A program made the translations under genes and the position numbers. DNA of 63,675 nt from Methanobacteriota archaeon (GTDB lineage: Archaea > Halobacteriota > Methanomicrobia > Methanomicrobiales > Methanocorpusculaceae): positions 1 through 63,675 of the forward strand of contig JAEWXF010000019.1 of NCBI GenBank assembly GCA_023396065.1. The letters are read 5' to 3'. Numbering within the stretch: the stretch's first letter is position 1; each line of letters opens with the position of its first letter. Below are positions 37,180 to 45,341 of the stretch, one piece after another. The notes beneath the pieces were generated by a model. It did no database searches and was not told where the DNA came from. It saw only the letters and a list, made by a program, of their open reading frames with translations.

Positions 37180-37256
37180 ATCCACGAGCATCACACCAAT
37201 TTTTTGGAGTATGAGAATTTGACAGATACCTCAAAATCAACCTGCCACTCCGGGGA
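37180..37256. repeat. Dispersed repeat module (T-rich edge and tetra-copy block)
   Basis: The stretch GCATCACACCAATTTTTTGG, then GAATTTGACAGATACCTC and CTGCCACTCCGGGG, matches 63296-63369 directly and 61290-61370 in reverse. It joins onto the large palindrome at 37304. Confidence 0.8.
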
Positions 37257-37303
37257 ACACAAAAGTATCTGATGATACTTTTTCGATGCAGGTCGATACT
37301 TTT

Positions 37304-37824
37304 CTTGCGGGTCTTTGGATGTATGTGGGTAACCACGGCTTGAAAGCCGAAGATGATTTCCGGAGATGGGATTCTTTGAGTGTATGTGGGTAACCACGGA
37401 ACAGCACGGAACACACAGAATTCCACGGAAAAAAACACGGAATACCGCTTCGCTTACGGAAAAGACGGAAAGACTAAGGAAGTGGGAAGCTTCAAACGTA
37501 TATCGGGAATCCCGGTAGGAAAAAAGGGCAGCATTCGGAAGGGCCACTCCAGCAGGAAACTACGAAATACGCCCGAAGCATCCCACTTCCTTCGTCTTTC
37601 CGTTTTTTCCGGAAGCGAAGCGGTATTCCGTGTTTTTTCCGTGGAATTCTGTGTGTTCCGTGCTGTTCCGTGGTTACCCACATACACTCAAAGAATCCCA
37701 TCTCCGGAAATCATCTTCGGGATACCCACATACACTCAAAGAATCCCATCACCGGAAATCATCTCCGGAAACCATCTCCGGAAACCATCTTCGAGATACC
37801 CACATACATCCAAAGACCCGCAAG
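37304..37824. repeat. 520-nt imperfect palindrome of the dispersed family
   Basis: The outer ends CTTGCGGGTCTTTGGAT (37304-37320) and ATCCAAAGACCCGCAAG (37808-37824) are perfect reverse complements. Inside, the GTATGTGGGTAACCACGG and CGGAATACCGCTTCGC modules are mirrored about a centre near 37540. On the right arm the block CATACACTCAAAGAATCCCAT occurs twice and GGAAATCATC/GGAAACCATC several times, so short tandem growth occurred inside an arm. No protein gene is credible here. Confidence 0.85.
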
Positions 37825-37832
37825 AAAACCAA

Positions 37833-37940
37833 TCCTAATTGCACCCCAAATATTGTTTTCTATCCAAAAATTGGGTGGTTTTATTTCAATTTCCAATTTC
37901 GAAAAAGAGGGAGATAAAGCAAAGTGTCAACTTCGGGATA
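37833..37940. repeat. Dispersed repeat module with inverted partner at 63117-63230
   Basis: ATTGCACCCCAAATATTG, then AATTGGGTGGTTTTATTTC and GAAAAAGAGGGAGATAAAG through TGTCAA(C/A)TTCGGGAT, returns at 63117-63230 as the reverse complement with few changes. It adjoins the palindrome on its right. Confidence 0.8.
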
Positions 37941-38041
37941 GCCCGGCGTGACGGAACCGCACAGCACCAGAAAAGCAGAAGAATATTTTTCAAAGAAAAT
38001 TAGCTATATCGCTTATATAGTGTGTTGTTCAACGTTAGGTT

Positions 38042-39388
38042 ATGGAATTTGTCGGACTCGATGAATATGTAAGTACGAAACGTTCAAAAAGTACTCAATC
38101 TACGATATCTTTTCATATATCTGGTTTTATTCGCTTTGTTACGTCCTGTGAAAAGGGTGGAGAGAATGAAGCCTCTTTGCAGTGGCTTAATTCAGGTCCT
38201 GATCTTTTCTGTGTAATGCGTGATTATGTCCGTTTTTTGAATGATAATTGTGAAAACGGGCGTTATTCTCCCCTTACTGTGCATAATGCATTTCAGACTG
38301 TTTCTTTGTGGTTAAAGTGGAATGGTTGTTATCTTGAGGATAGGGAGATACAACCTTTGAAGGCTATGCTTCCGCGGCGTGTTCTCGTCCACAAAGAGGC
38401 GGAAATTAGCCGTGAGATAATACAGGTCATCCTTCACCACTCAGACATACAAATGAAGGCGCTTATTTTGCTTCTGTCGTCCTCTGGGATGCGAATAAAT
38501 GAGGCTCTCGGCTTACATCAGAGTGATATTGTAACTGGTGATCCTTCAGAAGTGACATTCTCCGGTCGAAGGATGAAGGCTCGCGTTCGACATACGTATT
38601 ATTTCTCTGCTGAAGCTGCGGCGGCTATCGTGGAATGGTTGAAAATTCGGGATACATATTTGTTGCAAGGCGTCACGCGGTCGAAAAATATTTCTCGCGG
38701 TTATGAAAATACGTCTCTTTTTGGGATGACTTCAGCAACTGCGGGGAAGAAGTTTCGGCGGATTCTTGAAGCCGCTAAACTTTATGAGTATGATGAAGAA
38801 GGAAAGCGTGCGACAATTACTTTTCACGTTTTCCGAAAATAGATGGAGTCAACGGCGAAACTTCATCAACCGGAAAATATTGTTAATGCTCTTATAGGTC
38901 ATGATGAAGGTCTTTCAAAACATTATCGGCGGTATACATCGGAACAGTTACGGGATTCTTATAAGGTTATTGAGCCTTGGCTTTGTATTGAAGCTCCGGT
39001 AAGTTATGCAGAATTGCAGGGGGAAACAAAGCAGGCTTTGAGTGAACAAAATGCGGTGATTGTTTCCCTTGTGAAAGATATGCAGAGTCAAAAAGAGTTT
39101 TTTGAGCAGAAAAATCAGGACATATCTTTTAAATTGAAGAATTATGAAGAGATTCTTCGAAAAACTCGGGAAGAAGTTGCTTCTTTGCGTGTGTTTACAT
39201 CAGTACAGGATATTGTTTTGGAATTTGATAAAATAACTCGGGAGTATGGCGGTATCCCTCCTGTTTTAATGGATTATTTTAAGGATTTCCCGGAAAACCC
39301 TGAGGATTCAAAGAAAATTTATAAGAAGTTGGCAAATATTCTGGAACAAGAATATTTGAAGAATTTGTCTGATTCTGAAGGGGGTTGA
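38042..39388 (+). pseudogene. Tyrosine recombinase/integrase interrupted by an in-frame TAG
   Basis: The 448-codon frame has a single amber codon, TAG at 38840-38842, after HVFRK. Before it are the core-binding domain (1-110), Arg151 in SSSGMRINEALGL and His262/Arg265 of HxxR. After it are the GH box (NALIGHDEGL) and the Tyr in SKHYRRY, then a C-terminal coiled coil (about 320-375). TAG replaces an aromatic position usual at HxFRK-[F/Y/W]. ATG follows TAG directly, so the second half (181 residues) could be made by re-initiation. Either a nonsense allele, a split enzyme or readthrough; no frame change is needed. A TATA-like GCTTATATAG lies 22 nt upstream. Confidence 0.7.
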
Positions 39389-39455
39389 AATTTGTCCAAA
39401 TAGTGATTTTTCGTTTGGGTGTATTGATTTCTGAATAATAAAACGAGGAATAATT

Positions 39456-39722
39456 ATGATTGAAAATCAGGAAATTAGGAAATACTGTGATGAATTTGGA
39501 AAAGATTATGATATGGTTGTAGCTGATGCGTTCCGGGTATTTTTGGCAGTAGAAAAACCGCGCGCTATTTTATCAGTTATACTTTCGTCTCCTGAATTTT
39601 TTGAGGATATTCAGGCAGTGGAGAAAGTATGTAAAGAGAGAATTTATAATGGGGTTTTATCAGTACAAATTGATAAGTCCCGTATGAATGATTTTTGTAT
39701 TTTGGGAAAGGTTCAGGAGTGA
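39456..39722 (+). CDS. Small hypothetical protein in island
   Basis: The 88-residue protein is not recognised. It is soluble and acidic, with helices such as NQEIRKYCDEFGKDYDMVVA and IQAVEKVCKERIY. It follows the integrase by about 70 nt with AAAACGAGGAA upstream as a weak RBS, and is 6 nt before the next small frame. The AT-rich codon use matches the integrase rather than the chromosome. Confidence 0.6.
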   Translation: MIENQEIRKYCDEFGKDYDMVVADAFRVFLAVEKPRAILSVILSSPEFFEDIQAVEKVCKERIYNGVLSVQIDKSRMNDFCILGKVQE

Positions 39723-39728
39723 TTTTTA

Positions 39729-39872
39729 ATGCCGGTTTTTATTTTAAGGCGGTATGATTTGGAACTGCGGCATTATGTGATAGTGGCTCGGAGTCGTAAT
39801 ATTTATTATCTGCTGCGGAAGTCTCTTTTTATTCCCCATGGGACAAAAATGGATATTGTATTTAAACGATGA
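39729..39872 (+). CDS. Very small hypothetical protein, paralogue of 40557 gene
   Basis: A 47-residue frame starts ATGCCGGTTTTTATT, 7 nt after the preceding gene. The sequence RRYDLELRHYVIVARS aligns with IYDFERRRYKLVSTS of the 61-residue protein at 40557 (about 9 of 21 positions identical over YD-x-E-x-R-x-Y). The match across two adjacent frames supports coding. The protein is basic and lacks a membrane helix. Function unknown. Confidence 0.5.
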   Translation: MPVFILRRYDLELRHYVIVARSRNIYYLLRKSLFIPHGTKMDIVFKR

Positions 39873-39897
39873 GGTTTTTCTGACACAAACGACCGAA

Positions 39898-40073
39898 CGA
39901 GGGGGGCCTTCGGCGGTGCCCCCCTCGGAAGGGAGATATCCTAATTGAGCGCTCCCTCCGGGGGGCGGCGCAAGCCGGGGGGGCTACGGATGCAGATTTG
40001 AATACAGGTGTTTGGGTCCTCCCCTCAGTGGTCTCTACTGAGGGGGTGCGTTTGCGGCTCTGCCGCAAACGCA
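39898..40073. other. GC-rich multi-hairpin cluster in the AT-rich island
   Basis: The gap contains three unusually strong stem-loops: CGAGGGGGGC/GCCCCCCTCG (39898-39927, 10 bp), CCCCTCAGT/ACTGAGGGG (40021-40045, 9 bp, 7-nt loop) and TGCGTTTGCGG/CCGCAAACGCA (40047-40073, 11 bp, 5-nt loop). Between the first two, GGGGGGCGGCGCAAGCCGGG may add a fourth. GC is high in contrast with both sides. Candidates are a structured RNA or a recombination/attachment structure. Confidence 0.5.
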
Positions 40074-40374
40074 TATCTTGGTATACATAGAGCAATGCGA
40101 AAAATTTTCGAAGAAAAACGGACGAGATAGAAATTATTTTGGGGAATAATTTGCCTTGGAAATGAGTTTACTCTCTAAATATTGGAGATTCAATTTTGAT
40201 GAAATTATACTGATTAGCTTTCAAAATTGTATCTTGGGAGATTTTCATTATTTATAGTTATTGTATTTACTCTGGGTAGCTTTGGACATTGAGTTTTAGA
40301 TGTTGGGGTTATGGTGTTTTCCTCAATAGGAAATATATTTATGCTAGATAAATGATACTTCTGTATACGAAATA

Positions 40375-40557
40375 ATGAAGGAGGTGTTTATTCTGGGTGA
40401 ATATATTGGTCATGATGGTGATCTTGCTTATGATGATGAGCCATTTGAGGATGAATCATTTGATGATGATTCTTTTGAGGGTGAGCCGTTTGATGATGAG
40501 TCATTTGATGATGATTCTTTTGAGGGTGAGCCGTTTGAGAATTTTGAGGAGTATTAA
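40375..40557 (+). CDS. Small highly acidic repeat protein
   Basis: The 60-residue frame is about half Asp/Glu and contains two copies of a 15-residue unit (DESFDDDSFEGEPF-like). No family recognised. It may mimic nucleic-acid charge or bind metal, but that is inference. The sequence GGAGGTG lies inside the frame from ATG 40375, so the true start is uncertain. A second frame beginning GTG at 40397 reads the same DNA as a Met/Leu-rich peptide and is less likely, because the acidic frame ends TAATG, coupled to the next gene. Confidence 0.45.
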   Translation: MKEVFILGEYIGHDGDLAYDDEPFEDESFDDDSFEGEPFDDESFDDDSFEGEPFENFEEY

Positions 40558-40742
40558 TGAGCTATCATCCATTATTAGGACTGAAGATTTATGATTTCGA
40601 ACGTCGTAGATATAAATTAGTCTCGACTTCGGTTTCTTTCCGGTATTTAATGGAGGTTCTTGATTCTAAGTACCCTGATTCACGTTGGATGGTTTCTCCG
40701 GTGAACTTTCGGGTTAAGATAAAAGCTTATGCGCGTCTCTGA
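40557..40742 (+). CDS. Small hypothetical protein, coupled to the acidic gene
   Basis: A 61-residue basic protein whose ATG overlaps the upstream stop (TAATGA). It contains IYDFERRRYKLVSTS and DSRWMVSPVNFRVKIKAYA. It resembles the 47-residue protein at 39729 over the YD-E-R-Y core. Its end is 13 nt before the candidate right terminal repeat. Confidence 0.55.
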   Translation: MSYHPLLGLKIYDFERRRYKLVSTSVSFRYLMEVLDSKYPDSRWMVSPVNFRVKIKAYARL

Positions 40743-40827
40743 GATGCCTATATAATATAAGCGGTATGGCTGACCTATTTCAAAAAAAAAAGATTTTTTA
40801 CCGGAAAACTCCCCGGAATACCCAAGT

Positions 40828-41442
40828 TCAGAGAATCTTCTGAGTGAAAGCAACCTGCCCGGAGATACGGGTGATTCTGACCTTAACGTTCTGTCCCTCT
40901 TTCGTCCCGGCAACATACAGAATATATTTCCCGACGTGCGCAACACCGTCACCCTTTCTGCTGATAGACTCAATGTGAACTTCCAGTTCTTTTCCCTCTT
41001 CAACAGCCGGACCCTGGACCTCGGTCTTCGCTTTCCGTTTTCTGATCGGACGCTTGGACCCGCAGGCCTCACAGAGCAGCATCTGTACACGGTCATCTTT
41101 GACCAGTTTCGTATCAGGCCGTCCGCACTCAGAACAGATAACATAATCATTGACATAGGCAGTAACGATTGCAACGAACTGGGACTCTTCGAACTTTCCG
41201 TTGAAAACCGCACGGGTTCCGTCAATTTTTCCTGCAGTTCCCAGCTCACCGAGAATGAACTTCATGAAGTGATCAAAATCCCGGTTTAAGGTATCGGCAA
41301 TATCAGCAAAGTTATCCAGAACGGTCGTTTTACCCTCGATATATACCTTGGTTGTCGGCATGACAAACCGTTCCCCCGTGTCTGTCGGCTCAGACATCCC
41401 CGAGTACGCCGATTTCAGCATATCCTCATACGATTCGACCAT
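40828..41442 (-). CDS. Translation initiation factor aIF2 beta with C-terminal TRAM domain
   Basis: 204 residues from the ATG at 41442. aIF2 beta joins with alpha and gamma to carry initiator tRNA. The N-terminal and middle domain (TVLDNFADIADTLNRDFDHF) is followed by a C-x2-C zinc ribbon (CSECGRPDTKL ... CEACG). The C-terminal 60 residues form a TRAM-type RNA-binding barrel (ISRKGDGVAHVGKYILYVAG). The longer frame to 41550 has non-homologous leading codons. The TRAM fusion is seen in methanogens. Confidence 0.93.
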   Translation of the reverse strand: MVESYEDMLKSAYSGMSEPTDTGERFVMPTTKVYIEGKTTVLDNFADIADTLNRDFDHFMKFILGELGTAGKIDGTRAVFNGKFEESQFVAIVTAYVNDYVICSECGRPDTKLVKDDRVQMLLCEACGSKRPIRKRKAKTEVQGPAVEEGKELEVHIESISRKGDGVAHVGKYILYVAGTKEGQNVKVRITRISGQVAFTQKIL

Positions 41443-41537
41443 AATACTAGTACGTTGGTGCTGAAGACATAAAGTTCTGGTGTCAGGATACAGGATGCAG
41501 ATTTTTTTCCCCGCATACAGCCAATAGGAAAGGCACC

Positions 41538-43625
41538 ATGTTAGCGGCAAAAGATGAGACCTATATTCGTTCCGTCCTCGGACGGGAACCTACACCGCTC
41601 GAAGCAGCTGCATTTGAGAATCTGTGGAGCGAACACTGCAGTTACCGGTCCACAAAAAAACTCCTGAAGACGCTCCCCGCAAAAGGAACGGATGTCATCC
41701 TCGGTCCCGGCGACGACGCGGCCATAGTAAAATTTACGGATGACATTGCGCTCGCCGTGGCAATGGAGTCGCATAACCACCCCAGTTTCCTGAATCCGTA
41801 CTCAGGAGCCGCAACCGGTATCGGAGGCATCGCCCGTGATGTGGTCTCAATGGGAGCTCAGCCGATTGGTATCCTGACCCCCTGGTACTTTGGAAATATC
41901 TCAGAAGAAAAAACAAAGTGGCTGATGCGAAACGCCGTTGCGGGAGCTGCCGACTATAGCAACACCATACATGTTCCCGCTCTCTCCGGATACCAGATGT
42001 TTGATGAGAGTTTCAGCGGAAACCCACTGATCAATGTAGTCTGTCTCGGTGTAATGCAGCCGAAAAAGTTTATGTTCGGCAGGGCATTCAAGACCGGATG
42101 GAAACTGATTCTCTACGGAGCAGCAACCGGCCGTGACGGACTGGGAGGAGCTGCATTTGCATCCGGAGATATTACCCGGAATGCCGGAGACGCTGAAGTG
42201 AAAAACACCTGCGTGGACGGAGACCCGGAAACGGAGGCAAACCTCATCAGGGCAACGCTGGAAATGTTCGAAAAAGGAACAATCCTCGCCTGCCGCGATC
42301 TCGGGGCCGCAGGACTCGGCGGCGCATCGGCAGAGATGTGCATCGATGTCGGCGCAAAAATCCATGCAGACGCAGTGCCGCTGCGGGATACGGACATGAA
42401 TGAAATTGAAATTCTGCTCTCCGAATCGCAGGAACGGATGCTTGCCGAAATTCATCCCGATAAGGTGGCGGACGCGGAGGCGGTCTGTACGAAGTACGGC
42501 CTCACCTGCGCCGTTATCGGAGAGACAACCGGGAACGACCGGTACGTAGTAGAGTACGGCGGGAACATTGTCTGTGATCTGCCCATTAAACTGCTCGCAG
42601 ACGGTGCGGTGGAAACTGAATATCCCGAAAAACCCTATGCTGCAGAAAAACCCTTTACAAAACCAAACGGGTCTCTGAAAAATCTCGCACTGAAAGTCCT
42701 GTCCCATCCTGACCTTGCAGACAACAGTATGCATGCGGCCCAGTTCAACTCACAGGCACAGGGACGGACGTACTGTATCACACCGTTTTATTCGGTACTG
42801 GAACTCGGCGGCCTCGGGCTGTCTCTGGCCTGCGGATGCAACGCCCGCCATACATATCTGAACCCGTATGCAGGCGCGGCGAACGCGGTTCTGGAACTTG
42901 CATCCCATGTAGTGTCGGTCGGCGGAGTGCCGATCTGTGCTTTGGACAACCTGAACTTCGGCTCACCGGAAAAACCTGAGGTGATGTGGCAGATTTCAGA
43001 ATCGGTAAAAGGACTCGGGGATATGTGCCGCGCTCTGAACATCCCCGTAGTCGGCGGAAATGTGTCACTCTATAATGAATCAGAATCCGCCGGAACCGGA
43101 ATCAAACCAACCCCTGCGGTCAGCATGCTCGGAAGAGGCGATCTGATCGGCTGGGAATGGCCGGACGCAGGAGATACCATCGCAATCGTCGGAACGACGA
43201 AAGAGGAACTGGGCGGCTCGGTTCTCGATGCAGTTACCGGATGCGGCGGCGCTGCGCCGGCGGTCGGTGACGTGAAAATGCTGCCGGTTATTCGTGACCT
43301 GGTGGAAAAAGCGCAGGTCAGCGGCTGCATGGCAATTACCCGGGGAGGCCTGTTATATGCCCTGGTGAATCTTGCTGCCCAGTCAAGTGTTGCGATTCGC
43401 GGAGATGCAGTTACAAAGCTGTTCTCGGAAACCTACGGCAGATTCCTGGTAACGTTCGCCGATGAACATTTCCTGAAGGAAAGCGGGGTACCCTACGAGA
43501 TCATCGGTACAATTACGATGGACGGAAAGCTGACGATTCAGACAGATACGGAAAAGATTGAACTGAATCAGCAGGAACTGTTTACTGCCGGCAGTACGAT
43601 TACCAAAGCCTGCCGCGGCAGATAA
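41538..43625 (+). CDS. purL: Phosphoribosylformylglycinamidine synthase II
   Basis: The 695-residue small-type PurL converts FGAR to FGAM with ammonia from PurQ. Visible are SEHCSYRSTKKLL, the GPGDDAAIVKF metal-binding loop, ESHNHPSFLNPYSGAATGIG, CRDLGAAGLGGASAEM, and the second half (NFGSPEKPEVMWQ, GGNVSLYNESE). It is divergent from aIF2 beta across 95 nt. purC occurs at the other end of the window. Confidence 0.96.
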   Translation: MLAAKDETYIRSVLGREPTPLEAAAFENLWSEHCSYRSTKKLLKTLPAKGTDVILGPGDDAAIVKFTDDIALAVAMESHNHPSFLNPYSGAATGIGGIARDVVSMGAQPIGILTPWYFGNISEEKTKWLMRNAVAGAADYSNTIHVPALSGYQMFDESFSGNPLINVVCLGVMQPKKFMFGRAFKTGWKLILYGAATGRDGLGGAAFASGDITRNAGDAEVKNTCVDGDPETEANLIRATLEMFEKGTILACRDLGAAGLGGASAEMCIDVGAKIHADAVPLRDTDMNEIEILLSESQERMLAEIHPDKVADAEAVCTKYGLTCAVIGETTGNDRYVVEYGGNIVCDLPIKLLADGAVETEYPEKPYAAEKPFTKPNGSLKNLALKVLSHPDLADNSMHAAQFNSQAQGRTYCITPFYSVLELGGLGLSLACGCNARHTYLNPYAGAANAVLELASHVVSVGGVPICALDNLNFGSPEKPEVMWQISESVKGLGDMCRALNIPVVGGNVSLYNESESAGTGIKPTPAVSMLGRGDLIGWEWPDAGDTIAIVGTTKEELGGSVLDAVTGCGGAAPAVGDVKMLPVIRDLVEKAQVSGCMAITRGGLLYALVNLAAQSSVAIRGDAVTKLFSETYGRFLVTFADEHFLKESGVPYEIIGTITMDGKLTIQTDTEKIELNQQELFTAGSTITKACRGR

Positions 43626-43702
43626 TCCACGAAAAACTCCACCGTCTTTTTTTCATCAGGGAACTATCCCCTCTCAAAAATGCCGCCACACCAACACTAT
43701 CA

Positions 43703-43895
43703 TGATATCATTACCATATTGGGGAAAAAATGACAAAAAACACCTCCCGATAAACAGTCAAATGGCGGGCCGTTATGGACCCGCAAGAACGCGAAATAAG
43801 ACGAAAAGATCACGGACACCACCTCCAGGACCCCCTGAAAAACCCCCGAAACTGTGAAAAATCGCCCAAATACATAATTCAGACCCATTTAACGG
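43703..43895. repeat. Second dispersed intergenic repeat, copy 2
   Basis: This stretch downstream of purL shares TATCATGATATCA, GAAAAAATGACAAAA, CCACCACCTCC and ACATAATTCAGA with 352-550. Between them GCGGGCCGTTATGGACCCGC (43766-43785) can form a hairpin. The two copies seem to be a short dispersed element placed 3' of genes. Confidence 0.5.
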
Positions 43896-43956
43896 TTATT
43901 TTACCCGGACTGCAACAACAGATTCCGCAGGAGACGGGCAAAAAAAGAGGGACCGA

Positions 43957-44262
43957 TTACTCCAGATCCACTTTCAGACCGCCGAAAACTCCTGCGGCAA
44001 GATTGTAAATGAACGCAGAGACAGCACCCGAGATGAATCCAATAATCATACCGATAATAGCGAAGATGATAACAGCGATAACTGCCGCAACAATACCGGT
44101 GCCGAATACTGCGAGAGCAGACATCCCCGGAAAAGCCGCCATACCAAGCACTGCGACAACCGCCGAAATGATACCGACGATGACTGCAATAACAAGATAA
44201 ATCGCTGCACACAGTTTTGCAGCAGACCAGACGTCAACATGTTTGACCTCTTTTGTTTCCAT
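43957..44262 (-). CDS. Small integral membrane protein, function unknown
   Basis: About 101 residues from the ATG at 44262 (44340 is a longer alternative). Two hydrophobic stretches, AAIYLVIAVIVGIISAVVAV and ALAVFGTGIVAAVIAVIIFA, are joined by AFPGMS, and a third helix IIGFISGAVSAFIYNLAAG follows. The N-terminus is charged (ETKEVKHVDVWSAAK). I see similarity to DUF3566-like multi-helix methanogen proteins only in general layout. No partner gene is nearby. Confidence 0.65.
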   Translation of the reverse strand: METKEVKHVDVWSAAKLCAAIYLVIAVIVGIISAVVAVLGMAAFPGMSALAVFGTGIVAAVIAVIIFAIIGMIIGFISGAVSAFIYNLAAGVFGGLKVDLE

Positions 44263-44528
44263 GACATAGTATAGAGAGAACAACCCGATAAACATTTGCA
44301 GAGCCTGAGAGACCAGACAAGACCGCGCAGCTTTGGCCAATTACCAAAACATGAAAACAGAAAGGGCAAAAACCGAAATCCACTGAAAAACATGGTTTTC
44401 TGAAACAGAATCCGCAAGGGCAGGACAAAACATTCAATTAACAAATACAAAATGTTGAATATAATCAGATATACAAAATACTAAAAAGCACACAACATTT
44501 TAAATACAGATTTGTCATAAGTGTGGTT

Positions 44529-45341
44529 ATGATACGTCCTGGTGTATGGCTTTTGCGGGCAGTACCCCCCATACTGATACTTCTACTTTTAACCACCGGG
44601 TGTACAACCACTCCGACCGAAGAAACGCCAACCTATATCGTCGGAGTAAATGGCGATTATCCCCCCTACTCGTATTATGATACCAACGGAGAACTGACCG
44701 GATTTGACGTAGAAATAATAAAACAGATCGCAGAAACAGAAGGGATAAACATCCGGTTCAAACAGATTAACTGGATCAATACAATTCCCTCTCTCGTAAA
44801 TGGCGACATTGATATTTACGCATCCCACCTGGTGATAACCCCGGACAGGAAAAAGTTCGTTGCCTTTTCCAAACCCTACGGAACAGTGGATCAGGCAATT
44901 GCAGTGAAAAACAACACAACCTTTACCTACGATCAGTTTCTCAGCGGTGAAATGTCAATCGCAGTTCAGGGAACAACAATAAACTCAGAATGGGTAAAAG
45001 CAGCTCTGGGAAAAGATCTCTATAACTCCATGGCAAATGACGGACGAATTCTTCTGTACGACACGTTCCCCCAGTCCATGATAGCCGTCAGCCTCGGACT
45101 CGCTGACTGTGCCGTATTCGATGACGGAGATGTACTGTATTACATCCGGAACATGGAAACCCAGCAGGACAAAGACCTCAGAATCCTCACCACCGTGGAT
45201 ACAAACGAACAGTATGGAATCGCAGTCCGGCAGGACGAAAACCAGCTGCTGGGAAAGATCAACAGCGGCCTTGAAAAAATAATGAACTCGGAAAACTGGA
45301 CCAGACTGGCAGAAAAATATCAGGTCGTCGGGATAGAATGA
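44529..45341 (+). CDS. Solute-binding lipoprotein (amino acid ABC type)
   Basis: About 270 residues from the ATG at 44529. A lipobox-like LLLLTTGCTTTP gives a lipid anchor; the mature part starts YIVGVNGDYPPYSYYDTNGE and continues TGFDVEIIKQIAETEGINIR, the SBP_bac_3 family. No permease or ATPase gene is adjacent, and the next gene encodes a Cache lipoprotein with a 4-nt ATGA overlap. A role as an extracellular sensor is as possible as transport. TTTAAATAC at about 44498 resembles a TATA box. Confidence 0.9.
   Translation: MIRPGVWLLRAVPPILILLLLTTGCTTTPTEETPTYIVGVNGDYPPYSYYDTNGELTGFDVEIIKQIAETEGINIRFKQINWINTIPSLVNGDIDIYASHLVITPDRKKFVAFSKPYGTVDQAIAVKNNTTFTYDQFLSGEMSIAVQGTTINSEWVKAALGKDLYNSMANDGRILLYDTFPQSMIAVSLGLADCAVFDDGDVLYYIRNMETQQDKDLRILTTVDTNEQYGIAVRQDENQLLGKINSGLEKIMNSENWTRLAEKYQVVGIE

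Larger units (their letters stand above)
38002..40771. mobile_element. AT-rich integrase island with candidate terminal inverted repeats
   Basis: The segment is markedly richer in A+T than its surroundings and carries a tyrosine recombinase, three or four small genes with no clear relatives, and a hairpin cluster. AGCTATATCGCTTATAT at 38002-38018 and the reverse complement of 40755-40771 (AGCCATACCGCTTATAT) match at 15 of 17 positions and bracket the compositional change. They may be ends, or one may be a promoter copy. No replication, capsid or transfer gene is visible, so it would be a minimal or decayed element. Confidence 0.5.

Noticed and set aside
37191..37951. Small frames of 93-152 codons within the palindrome
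   Set aside because: Their sequences are the same repeat read in several frames, without similarity to proteins.
40397..40594. Met/Leu-rich frame overlapping the acidic gene
   Set aside because: It has a better-spaced RBS, but low-complexity composition and no coupling to the next gene make the acidic frame more likely; kept only as an alternative.
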